Under the pieces are notes generated by a model that saw only the letters and a list, made by a program, of their open reading frames with translations, made no database searches and was not told the origin of the DNA. The position numbers were made by a program, and so were the translations under genes. Below, one piece after another: positions 46,378 through 59,210 of a DNA stretch of 64,000 nt (position 1 is the first letter of the stretch; the number at the start of each line of letters is the position of its first letter). This DNA is from Margaritispora aquatica. Lineage: Eukaryota > Ascomycota > Leotiomycetes > Helotiales > Discinellaceae. Location of the stretch: NCBI GenBank assembly GCA_007644065.1, contig VJWN01000012.1, positions 423,758 through 487,757 of the forward strand, written 5' to 3'.

Positions 46378-49300
46378 TTTGAATTAATTGATGGATTTTG
46401 TGTGGAGAGTGAGTGCGTCAACGACCTTGATGTCTACTTTGTGCGATTTCAATTTGTGGGAGGTTTTGTTGTAGGTATGGTTATGGTTATGCTTTAGTCT
46501 TATTGTCAAGGAGGGGTAAGGGATCTCTTGAGGTCGGAGGTATCTCGCAGCTCGGCGGGGAGGGGCAAGTTACAAGACTTATTGATGACAAAACCAAGCA
46601 TAGACAGTTTACGGATCCGTGGGATTATTTTCCTATCAGATCATAGCTTCATTTCTCACTGTACTCCGTAGACCACGGCTATAGTGGGGATAGTTTTAAT
46701 CTCATTGCACGTCGTTCTTAAATATCTATAAAGAGTAACTCGTACCTATTTTTGACGAAGATTGGAATCGCGGGGTCTTCTCGGAATTCATGCCTTGTTC
46801 GGGAAGATTTTATGAAACTACGGCAATGTTGCACAGAACAGGGCATCCACTTTCCGTGCAGGAGGGATCTTCTCCAGGGTTGTCCTTGCTACAATAACAT
46901 TCGTTCACGATGAGATCCTATCTATACCTCAGAGCAGCGCATTTGTCCTCAGTGGGACACTTTTCCTTTGCATCCTTCTTCAGAATATATGTATCACCTC
47001 ATGACAGAGTTACACGGAGTCTCTCTTTCAGTCCTTAGATCCTGGATCTTGTGCGAGAACAAGTGATTTTCTACTCACGACGAATATCTTAGGCAGCTGT
47101 AATACACGAGCAGAGCACATTGTAGTCAAGGTGGTCTCTCACCTGTCTCTCAAGCTACATATGACTGCTTGTAGTGGTCTATGGCTCTTCACATGAGGGA
47201 ACAGTGTCTTTCGTCGTTAGTTCTGGCTTGTTCTGTATTTACACAACAATCATAGATGAGCAGTCCAGTCGAATCGACTTTGGTCGCTTTAGCTGTGGAC
47301 TCTTCTATCTTTGATAGGACTATACTTGGTCAGTGGGATTCCCAACACAGCTTGCTATCAGCGTCTTATCTCGAGGCCTTTTGTCGTTACATGTATGCAT
47401 ACGTTTAGGTTTTGCTTTGTATCTTCAGCGATTGTTTGCTTTTTGTATTTCATTGTCCCGCTCTACTCTTTTCACCTTGTAGCGGAATGCTTATACAAAC
47501 AAGGTCAGGTCTAAGAATATAAAATGTAAATGGACAATCAATTTAAGAATATGTGCCATTTTCCAACCAGGATTGAACGTGCTACTCCTTGAAGATGTAC
47601 ATTTTGGTTTCAATAAATAGAATATGCCATTTTCTAGAGTCGCCTTAACTTTAGCAGTATTAATAAAGAGCTTAGTGAAACTTGTACATTCCCATTTCGC
47701 TGTGGGTGGTTGTGTCATTCTATGAGCCAGTACATTTTATTTTATGCTATATCCATATATCAGCCTTTGAGATTACACCTCTCTATTTCAATATGTCAAA
47801 TGTGTCATTTGAACTTATGCATTCTTGTTTCATTCTGAATAAATATATTACTTTATGGTTTTGCAAATTTTCCCTTTGTCTATAGAATGTGTCAATCTCT
47901 GAATTCATACACTTCTCTTTCAAAATACTTGCGTGTATCATTCGAACTTGCACATTCTCCGCCAGCTCAAATCTACACCATGACCTTGTATTCTAAATGC
48001 CCATTTAAGACAAACTTTCCTCAGACAGTATCCTCCCTCACATGAAGCGATCAGTGCCCAAACCTATACTTAAGTCTAAAGCAGTATAAACCTAGCCTGG
48101 ATATATGCCAGGCATGCCACTCCGCTATTCACCTTGTCCCATCATGCTGTATATTCAATATTCGCCTGCATATGGACACTTCCATACAAATCCCATCTCC
48201 AGCCTAACCATTATTAATGTTCATGTGTTGCGATAAAACATATCCTCCCGACAAACTTCCTCGTTCTCTACGTCGCAATTGGTAACGGCGCTGGATTAAT
48301 CATCTTAGATCTCAAATAGTTCACTTTACTACAATCAAATACAACATTCATCACGTGCCATGGAATATGGCTGACATGTCATGTGATTCATGTGAGCACG
48401 GTCTCGATTCGGTCTAAGCTCGGCATAGTGCCATACCTCCGACATAACCCCACATCTCGCACCAAAATTAACCCGAAATACAACCAACCACATTCATCCG
48501 CAAATCATTCACCATAGCAAACAGGCGAGTATTTTATGGGACCTCCCAGCTCATACAGATATTCCTAGCAACGCTCTTAAAAAGAAATCAACTCAAGCTC
48601 TTATAAGAACTATTCGAATCGGGTTACAACTTTGCGTAGGCCTCGAGCCCAAGCTCACCTTCTCTACTAATCACTAAGGAAATGTCGAGGTCCAAATTCG
48701 ATCTCAAGATTACTTACGTATCACTCCTCGCAAATCCCTATCCGCGCAAACAACCACCATTTCGGAGGACAAGTTCTATCCGTTACGCTAGTGTCGAGCC
48801 TCAAGGAAATGGATTGCTACCAACCTTCTTCCTCCCAGCGTTATCACGACCGAATTCGTCTTCAAACACACTCTTTATTGAGCGCTCGGCTTCGGAAATC
48901 TGGATCATATGAACTTACTTTTGAAGACATATACTTTTCAAGATCCCGGCGATACAGGCCAACCCTTGGCTTTACAGACCTTAATCAAATCTTGGATTAA
49001 TATACCAGTAGCAAAAGCAAATGGCACGAGAAGTCAAGGTATACTAGCAATGCCAGCCTATGGCTAGCTAATAATTCGAGAGAAACACGTCGATAATATG
49101 GTTTAAAAGCTACACGAATTTGCCTTTTTTATATCTACGAAAGAGACAGTACGGCATGATACAATAAGATGTATATGAGAAATGGAAAACATGAACAATT
49201 ATATAGCAGTTTTAGAAAATGTGGAATTTGCAATCTTACTATTGACATCAACGCCACAGAAAACTACCTAAGTAACACCATGAACCCCTACCCCTAACCG

Positions 49301-49467
49301 GCCCTATCTCTCCTTAGATACCCATCCTAAACTACCTTAAAAGAAGACAATTACAGCAAACTCCTTTGCCTGCTTTAAAGACACCTTAAATGCATATCAC
49401 TGGCTCCAATCTGATGCATATGTAAAACGCTACACTATACGCCACCCGAATGTCGTTAAAAACATCA
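46378..49467. other. 3.1 kb intergenic region with a degenerate tandem repeat
   Basis: It lies between the alcohol dehydrogenase promoter and the Atg2 3' end, both on the minus strand. No recognisable gene is present. The 47551-47978 array (separate entry) dominates the centre. A short plus-strand frame (48682-48912, MSRSKFDLKITYVSLLANPY) and its frame-shifted neighbour (to 49000) have some protein-like composition but no family match. Confidence 0.45.
47551..47978. repeat. Degenerate tandem repeat, unit about 45 bp (about 9 units)
   Basis: AT-rich block in which the phrase TGTGTCATTYGAACTTGYACATTCTC recurs in decayed form. Recognisable unit starts are about 47552, 47622, 47711, 47757, 47801, 47890 and 47934, with half-matching units near 47670 and 47846. 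Most spacings are near 45 or 90 bp. The units at 47757 (ATCAGCCTTTGAGATTACAC) and 47890 (GTCAATCTCTGAATTCATAC) align closely. Alignment was by eye. Confidence 0.65.
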
Positions 49468-52400
49468 TCAATGCCTTTTGTATTTCTGCAAAGTAAAGTG
49501 TCAGTGAGAGAACGTGGAATAGGAAGCGGGGAAAACATACATCTTCAGCTTTTTGCAAATTCTTAGGATCTAAAGAGTTCGTGGCACCCATCAATATCTG
49601 ACCTCCAGCTTTTGCAACACCGATGGCAGGGCGGAGAATGACCGTTGGTGCGTGTTTGCGGACAGCTCGTAGCACACCTGCCGCATTTCCGCCATCCATG
49701 ACTTCGCCTGGCACAGCAATTATTGCATCGCGTGCAATGAGCAAGTCCCTCTGCAGACCTGTGTAGCCACCTCGAAGACCTTGAAGCACGCCGATAGGTT
49801 GGTTGGCGTAGTGGCTGATCTGCTTGCTTTCTATTCCATCATCATCTTCGTTTCCAAGGTCTGAATGTTCGCCTACAGGACCCAGGAAGTCTTCGGCTCC
49901 TTGTAATACAGTCTGCACGCCGATTGCAACCTTTGCGCCCAGTTTAACTAGCTCAGTACCAGTCGTCTTCGCGAATGCGGCAGCTCCTTTTGAAATACTG
50001 CGGACAATTCGGCCGTCCTTCTTGTACTCACGAATTGGAACAAAGACGAGATCTTTGAGACCGCTTCCGACATTGACTACAGATCTAACAGGAGCAATTC
50101 CGGCAAGAATACCTGGAAGCTGGTTCCGCTTGATATCTGGCATCCAAATGTCGTTCAAGCACTTTCCAAGCTTCTCGAATCCAGAAATGCCATAAATGAT
50201 AGTATGTCTGAGTACCATATCCGCTTCATCAAGGATCAAGAAATTCATGAATTCAGTTGTGTGACCTGATCGGATACCTGCATAGTCCACTCTCTTTGGC
50301 TTAAAATCAAGTTTGACTTCAATAGCGTTGACCTCTACACGCTGCAAGAAAGGCTGTTCACCAGTTGAAGGTTGAGCGGGCGCCGAGTCATCTTTAAATT
50401 CGAAAAACCTTGTGATGAAATCCAGTGCATCTTGATCAACGTGCAATCGAAGAGGCAGGACAGTCAGCTTGAGGACGATCTCCGTGGCTGGAAGATCTTT
50501 CACTGGTCTGACATTGAGAATCTCGATATGAGCCATACTGGTGCCAGTCTCACGTTCTCTAACGTCTTGCATGCATGTCGCAAACTTCCTCCAAGTTGAT
50601 GTAGGGACATTGTCATAGACCTCGAGATCACGAATGCGAACATCAATAGAGCTTTGAGTTTCACCCGAGTCTGGTGGAAATAGGACAAAATCGACGGAAA
50701 CTCCTGTGAGCTCAAATGAAATCTTATGATGTCGACTCCTGTTTAGACGGAGTTTCTTTGCCTTTGGCCGGCGTGCATTGCCTTGCCTGCTAGTAGTTGC
50801 TGACACGTTTGTATACGCAATCGATTCGGTCTCTGTCATATCGTCGTTTATCTCAAGATTGATGGCCGCAGAAAGGTCCCCGGGCTCTCGATGAGATGGA
50901 ATCCCAATGTAAATGGAATTGAACAGGAAGTCTCCAATGACTGTGTCATCGTCTTCGATTTCCTGTTCAAAAACTGGCCGCCTGTCGTTTCTTGCACGCC
51001 TTTCTATGGCCTTAGACTCGACCTCATGAATGGCTTTTGTGATGGTATCACGAGTATCTTGCCAGTCATAACCATCGAACAGCTTCCAGATGAAATGAAC
51101 ATCCCGAATACATACCTTCAGAGGGCTTTTGCGAAGTTTCTGAACATTGGAGGTGTCGTACGTATTTTTCTGAGAATTCCATTGATGAGCAGTGCCTTCC
51201 AATATAGAACCTGTTCCGAAATGGTCCTCCTTAAAATCAAGTTCGATTGGCTCTTCAGTGGATTCAGCTGATGCGGGTGGTTCGATAAAGCTAGCAAGCA
51301 AGACGCCGTCTTTCGTATCACGGCTTGTCAAGCGCAGTGAAGCTATTGACTGCCCAATATCCTCCAACATGGCTGCATCGTAATCACCATAGCCGTCGCC
51401 ATACTGCAAATCAATTTCGTCACTACCGTCTTCATCGACGCTTTCGGCCAATTCGAAATCATCGTCAATATTATAGTTGCCTTCAGCAGTACCAAAGGCA
51501 TCTCCAGATAAAGATGCTAGGAGGTCATGAACGGGGATAACATTTGTACGATATTTTATCTCGACACTTGGCGGCGTTGGAGGCGACAATGCCCCAAAAA
51601 TTGAAATAATTGTCTGAGTAGAGTCGGCACAAGACTCCAAAATAAACATGTCGTCTCGGAGCTCTACGTCTATTGACGTTTCGCCGTCTTCATTCTTTGT
51701 AACGTCAACAAGGACCCTGGCTGAAGAGATATAGCTGACAGAAACAAAACCCATCGCACAAAGATCCGTAACTTGGTAGCCGCCCGACGATTCCCGACGA
51801 CTTCTGCTGCTAGACTTTGCCGTTGTCAGGTAGGCTACATTATCAATTACCAACAGTGAGGCTTTGCTCAGATCAAGAGAAGCTTTGGAATTTCCGTCTT
51901 TGGGCAAGACAATGGTCGAGTGCGCTTCTGTGACTACTACGAGCATTTTGGAGGGCAGGCTCGAAGGATTAAGTCCAATAACGCAGTCTTTCAAGACGAT
52001 GTCGATGGCTAGTGGTTTGGCGGGTGACCCAGATGAAGGTGCATGCTGAGGAATCTTTGAGCGCGCCGCATCAGTAAGGGTAGCGACAGAAGCCGTGAGG
52101 CTGGCTGTCATGTCTTGAGAGGTTGCATTTTGTGCCAGGCCAAGTAAAGCTATCAATGTCGGGACGCGGTACTCAACCTTGACATTCCAAAGCTTTATCT
52201 TGACAACAGGCTCCATTTCATCACCAATCATTCGTGCCATAATACATGGAGCTCTATCGTCTCGTAGATCGGGATCAGTGGCAAATCCTACAAGCTCTTC
52301 AGAAACATTACGACGAGCTGATAGAGTGCCAATGCTCAAAGCAACAAGTGCTGGCAACGTGATTTGTGCTACGTTGATTTCGGTGGAAATTAGCTGTAAG

Positions 52401-55400
52401 GTGCCAATACTTTTGTCTACATCGATATTTGCACGAAATTTGTTGACCAAAATGAGAGAAAGTAATCCAGGACGCTCATCATCGGGGAGGTATTTGGCAA
52501 CAGTAGCCAATCGAGCAACTTCTTCTCCAAGCTCTGGTAGGTAAGTTAGACGGTGCAACATACTGACGTTCACTTGAAGATCGTCAATGGTGAGCCTCAG
52601 AACAGAACCTTGTTTTCGTTGACGCAAAAGCGTGTCAAGGATGAGATCGTCGTCTTGGTCATATTTGGATTTCGAAGGAGTGATCAGAGATAGAAGAAGT
52701 TCTAAATCACCATGTTTGGGAGATGGGTGAAACTCCATACGTGTGCCTGTAACATCTATACTGATGGCTGGATCTTCATCAAGCCTGAGCAGGTGTGGCC
52801 CGGTAAGTTTGATCTTTTGGATGGTAACACCAATGCCCTCATCACGACTAACAAGCTTTACGGCAGAAGTTCTGATACTGACATAACAATCTGTACCAAC
52901 AAAATCAAGCATAAAGCCTCCAATTCGGACGTCAGCTTTATTTTGAGAGACGACTGATTTGTCGTTAGGGCGGATAGGAGCATCAAATGTCACCCCACGG
53001 GGTTTTGGCTTGCTAGGCGGTCCTACAGTGACCGTGGCGTTTGAAGCTATAGAACTTCCCAAGTTCAAGACGCCACTAAGACCACCAAACCAACTGAAAG
53101 TTTCATCTAATCTTTGAAGATCGATAGTGACATGCATTGGAAGAGTAACGATTTCATATCGTGTTGCTTCAGCCTCCTGCAAAATTTTCACTGATATGTC
53201 AATACCAGCATCTGCCCTTAGATCTCGGACAGAAGCTCCCATTTGTAAGCCAGAGTCGAAAAATACAATGTTCTCTTTTGCATAACCAAACGAGAATTTC
53301 TTGACCGTCATGGAAGTTGTGACACTGCGTACGGCAGATGTTGTCGATTCAATCTGCAATCCCCTCAGGGACGTCTGGAGGAGAACATCAGAGATAGGAG
53401 ATGCTGCTGGGAGGTCTTCGTAAGCATCTCGAGAACCTGAGCCTAGCGTCCCTTCCAGACGCTCTAGAAACTTAATTGAGATATCTTTCACGCTCAAGCG
53501 TAATTTTCCTTCTCCGCCAGTATTGGATCTATCTGGGTCTTTAGAAGCAGGCGGTGTATTCTGCTGAAACAGAACGTTTAATTGATCAACCAGCTTCAAA
53601 ATTAGTCGAGCAATCGAAACATCAAATTGAGCCGTTATGTGTCCAACAAGTATTTCTAGTTCACTACTAGGAAGGATCGGACTTTCCTTGATTTTTGGAC
53701 GTACTGGAGCGACAGGGATTCGGAGAGGTTTATACACTGGTAGATGCGTTGAGAATGCGCCGGGCATATTCGTCGCTTGTTGAGATGAATCGGGCTGCCC
53801 ATCGAATCCGTAGCCGTATGCTGATGTATTCAGAGTGGATTCCACCTCTTGTTGAGAGCTTTGTGTGTCAGAAGCTGGTAAGTAGACTTTGACACTGTCA
53901 AGGTCAAAGAAACGTTTGGAAAGCCTGGAATAGTCGTCTGACGAAGCTGCGGATTGGTCTGAGATACCACTGGAGCTCCGAGGCAGAGGCTTCATATTGG
54001 AATCTTGGTTGATGCTGATGGATGCTGATGATGATGTTGAGCTCGGCACTTCTGGAATGCTAGTTATAGAGGACTTCAAACTAATTTGCCCTCGTGGCGT
54101 ATTCTCAGGAGAGGTATTACGTGCATGCGCCAGATTATCTAGCGGTTGCTCATCTATTATGCGAGATGATAAAGCCTCAGCGTTTTGTAACTCGTTGGCA
54201 GCAACAAAGCTTCCAGAAACTGATGAATGGGATGACTTATGCGAAATGGCACTCATATACATGCTTTCAGCATCTTCGTGGCTGAATAGTTGGGACTCTG
54301 TCAGATCTTCGCCGAGAGGTGTCGTACTGTCGTCATCCGATTCTTCATATTCTTCATTATCGCTCACAGGAATATTTCTTGTCAAAGCTCTGCTTGGCTC
54401 TGAATTATCAGCATTCGCTACGCTGCTCCCTTGAATGATAGGAATAAGATCACCAGGCAGGGTAGGCTGTGACCGAGAAACACGCCCATCTGAGAATCTG
54501 GGAAGTCGCCTATTTGGCAGCATTGTAGAATGTATCGTTGGATGCACGGATCGCTCGTGAATTGCTGTAGTTGATTCGACTTCACCCTCATTTTCGCGAA
54601 CAGGAACGTGGATTGATGCCCTTGGGGTTGAAAGAGCTGATGTCCCATGAAGCATAGCAGGAAATTCGCGAGAGGAGCCATGTATGCTTGATCCTTGCTC
54701 CGAAATCTCATCATCGTCATCATCATCCAAATACTGGCTCTGTGTGACTTGGTCCAGAAAAGCCGAGTTATGTAAGACACTATCACCATCACTAAGTTGA
54801 CCGCTGCTTGACATGTTTGAGGCATTGTCATCCTCCGGCGCGTCTTCGAAACGACCGCTGTCACTGGCAACAATCGATTTTTCTAACAAATGAGAGAGTG
54901 TGGGATTTCGCAAGGATGTAGTGGGAGAGAATTGACCTGATGCAGCAAGAGACTCGCTCTCTGGGGAAGATCCACCATCGAAATCATTCAAGATGCTTCC
55001 TCTTACAGATGATGCAGGTTTAGAGCTAGCTTTTCTTTCAAAACTTTCGGTATGATTTGTAGATGGAGAGGACAAAGCAGAGGAATGAGCTAGGCTTGAG
55101 AAGAAATTTGCATCAGATATCAAGCATCCTCTGATTTTTGATAGTGTTACAAGCTTTCTCCCCGCACTACTGAACTGTTCCACGCCTGCATCTAATGGTG
55201 TGGATTCTTTGGGTGATTCTTGAGTCAAACCCTCGATATCAATGTCTTCAATTCTTAACTGAACCGTGACGGGGTCTGTTGCTGACTGCAGCTTCGGGAA
55301 TTCAGTGGGAAGATCGATGTCCAGATTTACTGTAATGCCGTGTATCCGAACTTGAAGCCGCTCGTAAATACCCTTGAGAAATCTTGTCATGAAATCTGGT

Positions 55401-56097
55401 AGGGTCAAATTTGCTCCTGTACCCGTCGGAATCTCCCCATCTTCACTCGACACAGATGAGCTGCCAAAATCTTGGGTTTCCGACAATATCGCGGCTTCGA
55501 GTTCTGCTCTTTCCTCCTCAGGCTCCATTTGCAAAAATGACTGAGCTAGATCCTCTGCCGAAGGGATAATTGCATCATCCCTATGATCAACATCATACCG
55601 TCTAGGTTTGGTATATGGCCCTGTACTTCCACCTGATCCCGACGGCCTGGCAGAGGCTTGTCTCCGTATCCGGTCATGGTCTGTACGAGATGTTGTATTG
55701 GTCGTAAACTTATCGATTTTCGAGTTCACCCGAAGATGACTCTCGACACCATCGATTTCGACTTGTATGGGGCTACTAAATATATCGACCGGAATCGTGA
55801 GGCGAAGGAGCAATACCTTGGCTTTCACAAACTCGAGAGAAGGTGGAAGTTGGAGGAGAGCATCTAATTTCTAATGAGAGCCGTTAGCAAGCGCTCTTGA
55901 CCTCGGAATTGGTAACCGACCTTCAAGCGTAGCCCTACATCCCTAAATTCAAAAGTACTACGATTTCCCCAAGCTATATCGAGATTTTCAAGATCAAGCG
56001 CATCGGTATCGAGGATCTCCAGCTTCGCGAGCGCATAATGGATCAATCGCTTTGACACATTGGAGGTCAGGAAATAGGATTGAAAATAGGACGCCAT
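49468..56097 (-). CDS. atg2: Autophagy-related protein 2 (lipid-transfer bridge protein)
   Basis: Atg2 is a rod-shaped lipid-transfer protein that tethers the growing autophagosome to the ER with Atg9 and Atg18. Exons on the minus strand: 56097-55921, 55870-49541, 49485-49468; product 2174 residues, the usual size. The N-terminus ([19 protein letters not shown], then [20 protein letters not shown]) is the Chorein_N/VPS13-like region that feeds lipid into the groove. Residues about 75-800 include long Ser/Asp-rich loops. The C-terminal core (about 1900-2050) has the conserved [31 protein letters not shown] and [20 protein letters not shown] segments. The last exon encodes only KYKRH before the stop, matching the conserved Atg2 C-terminus; missing it would give a false tail. 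It is divergent from the acyl-CoA dehydrogenase gene. Confidence 0.97.
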
Positions 56098-56359
56098 GAC
56101 CGTCTAGGATGTAGCCAAAAGTATTTGAAAATCTAGGAAGACACACGACTTTGGCAGATCTGCCAAACTCGTGGAAATATGGTGGTGGTCCTGAGGAGCA
56201 GGTTAAGAAGAGGAGCGGTCCCTCTGAGTGACGACAACCGCAAGCACGAAATCGAACGAGCCTCCGACTAGGCCGATCATTATTGTAGTGACTTGTGGGT
56301 GTTCGCGGAACTTAAGTCCTACAGTTGCATAAAGAGACTACCGAATAATGAATGTATAT

Positions 56360-56375
56360 GTAGGTAGGTAGGTAT
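56360..56375 (-). promoter_or_regulatory. TACCTACC-type element upstream of atg2
   Basis: The plus strand reads GTAGGTAGGTAGGTAT; the atg2 coding strand reads ATACCTACCTACCTAC, about 265 bp before the start. Confidence 0.35.
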
Positions 56376-56554
56376 GATTCGTGTTTCCAAGAGACCTCAT
56401 CTGCCTGGAATTTGGCGGGGTGTTGGAGTGTGAGTTGTTTCTGACGGTTTGCCTCCATGCATGCGTGCATGCACTCGGGTGCACACTCCACCACATCACC
56501 AGGCTTAATCGTGTGCCAAGACCTATCGATAAGAAAAAGAGGACGGAGTAAGGC

Positions 56555-56568
56555 AGGTAAGGTAGGTA
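56555..56568 (-). promoter_or_regulatory. TACCTTACC-type element upstream of atg2
   Basis: The plus strand reads caggtaaggtaggt; the coding strand reads ACCTACCTTACCTG, about 460 bp before the start. It is nearly identical to the element before Dicer-like 2. Confidence 0.35.
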
Positions 56569-57392
56569 TTTTAGCGTGGTGCTCACTTCTAGATAGTGTA
56601 GGTCCTTACCCGACTTAATCGTACCTAGTGAGAAGAGAATCAAAATGTTAAAGGTGTGATCTCTGACCTATGAGTTGTCATGGAAAATGTGCTGTTCAAT
56701 CTAGCTGATTTATGTAGTTATCCATGCATACCAAAGACACAGACATAAGGTAATGTACAGTAAAGCCCACCTATGTCGTGATGAATAACAAGGGCACTTG
56801 GTCCGAATTCCATCTAGCGAGTCAAGAACATTTTCTTGAAGAACACTAACAATTTCAAGTGAACATGTGAGTACTTACTAAGCCGAGTCTAACTACTCTT
56901 GCTACTCTACCATATGTTTGGTTTGTTTCCTTGTTTCGTTACCTGTGATCAATTTTGTGATCCTTATTTCTGATACTATTCCAAGCGGCTCTAATGTATT
57001 TGATCTTTAGCAAACGAGTGGCTTGATTCTGCCTGTTGCTGCTGGTATTCTTCACTCGTTGCAGGAAGCCTTGTGGTGCATGATATTCGCAGCGTCTCTT
57101 CAATGTAATTTCATACAAAGCATTAGATGGTAAGATTTTACAAGTACGGTGTACATAGGTAAGTTCTCTCACATGTCCTTGAGCAATACCCCCTGGCTGC
57201 CACTTCCTTGCATTACACATTCAGCCATTTTGATTGGCTGCTTATGCCTCGGCATTTCAAGCTTAGTGAACATCCCTTCAAGCCGTTACCCCAGATCCGC
57301 AAACAAAAACATGGAGGAAGCCCTCGAGCTTAGAAGATTCTGAAATTCCGACAGTTTCTTATTGCTGTATACACATTCCACTGCCCTTCGCC

Positions 57393-59210
57393 ATGCCTCA
57401 CAAAACAATATCCCGCCAGGAAGTGGCCAAGAACAACACCGAGGACTCTCTTTGGTTCATCATTGATAGCAAGGTCTACGATGTGACGGATTTCTTGGAC
57501 GCTCACCCAGGAGGAGAGTCAGTTCTGAAGCAAGTTGCGGGAACTGATGCAACAGAAGCATTCTACAATCTTCATCGACAGGAGGTTCTGCAGAAATACT
57601 CGAGTCTGTGTATTGGGAATATCGAAGGAGAGATGTCCAAAGTTATCGAGCATAAGGCGGGGGATTTAAGTGTTGTCCCGTATGGAGAGCCAACTTGGCT
57701 CACGCCTCAATTCAAGAGTCCTTACTACAAGGAAAGTCACAGGAAATTACAGAAAGCAATGCGGGTATGGACCGACGAAGTCTTATACCCCGTTGCCCAG
57801 GAATGTGAGAAGTCAGGTAAGCTGATTCTACCCCATTAATTGACAGAACCTGCGGTTAACTTTACTTTAGGGAAACATATACCCCAGGAACTTATAGATG
57901 ATATGTCCAAGAAGGGTGTTTTACATATGAGAATTGGCCCCGGAAAGCACATGCACGGTGTCAATTTAATGGATGGCACTATGAGAGGTGAAGAGTTTGA
58001 TGTGAGAGTCCTCTTGCATTTATGTCATGGCGATTTCTAACTTGTTCAGTACTTCCATGATTTGATTGTTACTCAAGAAATGGTTCGGGCAAATGCCCGA
58101 GGGTTTCAGGATGGCAATATGGCTGGAATGACCATTTCACTAACTGCAGTCCTGCAATTTGCAAATGACGAAGCATGGAAGAACAAAATTGCTAAAGATG
58201 TGTTCTCGGGTAAAAAGAAAATTTGTTTGGCTATTACTGAAGCATTCGCGGTATGTTCAATATCCTTTGCTACATGAAGCTCGAAGCTGGTGATGATTGT
58301 TGAAACACGAGTGCTAATTCTCCTCAGGGATCTGATGTTGCCGGTATCAGAACTACAGCTGAAAAGACACCAGATGGAAAGCATTATATCGTTAATGGCA
58401 CAAAGAAATGGATCACCAATGGAGTGTGGTGCGACTACTTTGTTACCGGAGTCAAAACCGACAAGGGATTATCAGTTGTTTTAATCGAAAGGGGCGAAGG
58501 TGTAGAGACATCAGCCATCAAAACCTCATACTCTCCCGCAGCAGGAACGGCGTACATCACATTCGACAATGTCAAAGTCCCAGTGGAAAATCTTTTGGGT
58601 GAAGAGAACAAGGGAATCCATGTTATTCTCTCCAATTTCAACCACGAGAGATGGATGATGGCTTGTGCCGTGATTCGGTCTAGCAGGCTCGTCACGGAGG
58701 AGTGTATGAAATGGAGCAACCAGAGGTTGGTATTTGGGAAGAAATTGATTGAGCAGCCCGTCATCCGCCAGAAGTAAGAAGCGAATAATGTTTATTTCGG
58801 ATTTTGAAGCTAACACGAGTAGACTTGCAAAGATGATCGCTCATTGCGAGGCCAATCAAGCATGGCTTGAAAATATCACCTACCAAATGACGCTGATGCC
58901 ATACAAGCAGCAATCAACCCACCTCGCTGGACCGATTGGTCTGTTGAAGATGTTCGCTACTCGCTCAGCGCATGAGATCGCAGATGAAGCGGTGCAGATT
59001 TTCGGTGGCCGAGCACTTACTCAGACTGGAATGGGCAAGACTATCGAAATGTTTCACCGGACGTACAAGTTTGATGCTATCCTGGGAGGCGCAGAAGGTA
59101 TGTCTGTGCTTCAAATATCTTTGAATATTAGCTGACTTGTCCTCTTAGAGGTTTTGGGTGACTTGGGTGTGAGACAGGCGATCAAGAATATGCCTAAGAG
59201 CATGTTGTAG
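57393..59210 (+). CDS. Cytochrome b5 - acyl-CoA dehydrogenase fusion
   Basis: Exons 57393-57816, 57871-58001, 58050-58250, 58328-58773, 58823-59097 and 59149-59210 give 512 residues. Residues 1-85 are a cytochrome b5 haem domain with HPGG (H38) and the second ligand His at about 61 (YNLHRQEVL). From about 115 on is an FAD acyl-CoA dehydrogenase: LAITEAFAGSDVAGIRTTA is the flavin/substrate motif, KKWITN a conserved loop, and QIFGGRALTQTGMGK the C-terminal helical region. The segment ILGGAEEV occupies the place where many family members carry the catalytic Glu. It should introduce the double bond in an acyl-CoA, with b5 perhaps taking the electrons. The C-terminus is -SML, close to a peroxisomal targeting tripeptide. 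The substrate is unknown; a peroxisomal location is inference. Confidence 0.93.

Larger units (their letters stand above)
56098..57392. promoter_or_regulatory. Shared divergent region between atg2 and the acyl-CoA dehydrogenase
   Basis: 1.3 kb between two start codons. Near atg2 it holds two GGTA-type elements (56360-56375, 56555-56568) and a 10-bp palindrome GTGCATGCAC (56465-56474) inside an ATGC-rich stretch. No gene is seen. Confidence 0.5.

Noticed and set aside
47682..47885. 67-codon frame rich in Phe, Ile and Leu, membrane-like
   Set aside because: It is generated by the AT-rich degenerate tandem repeat and is not conserved between repeat units.
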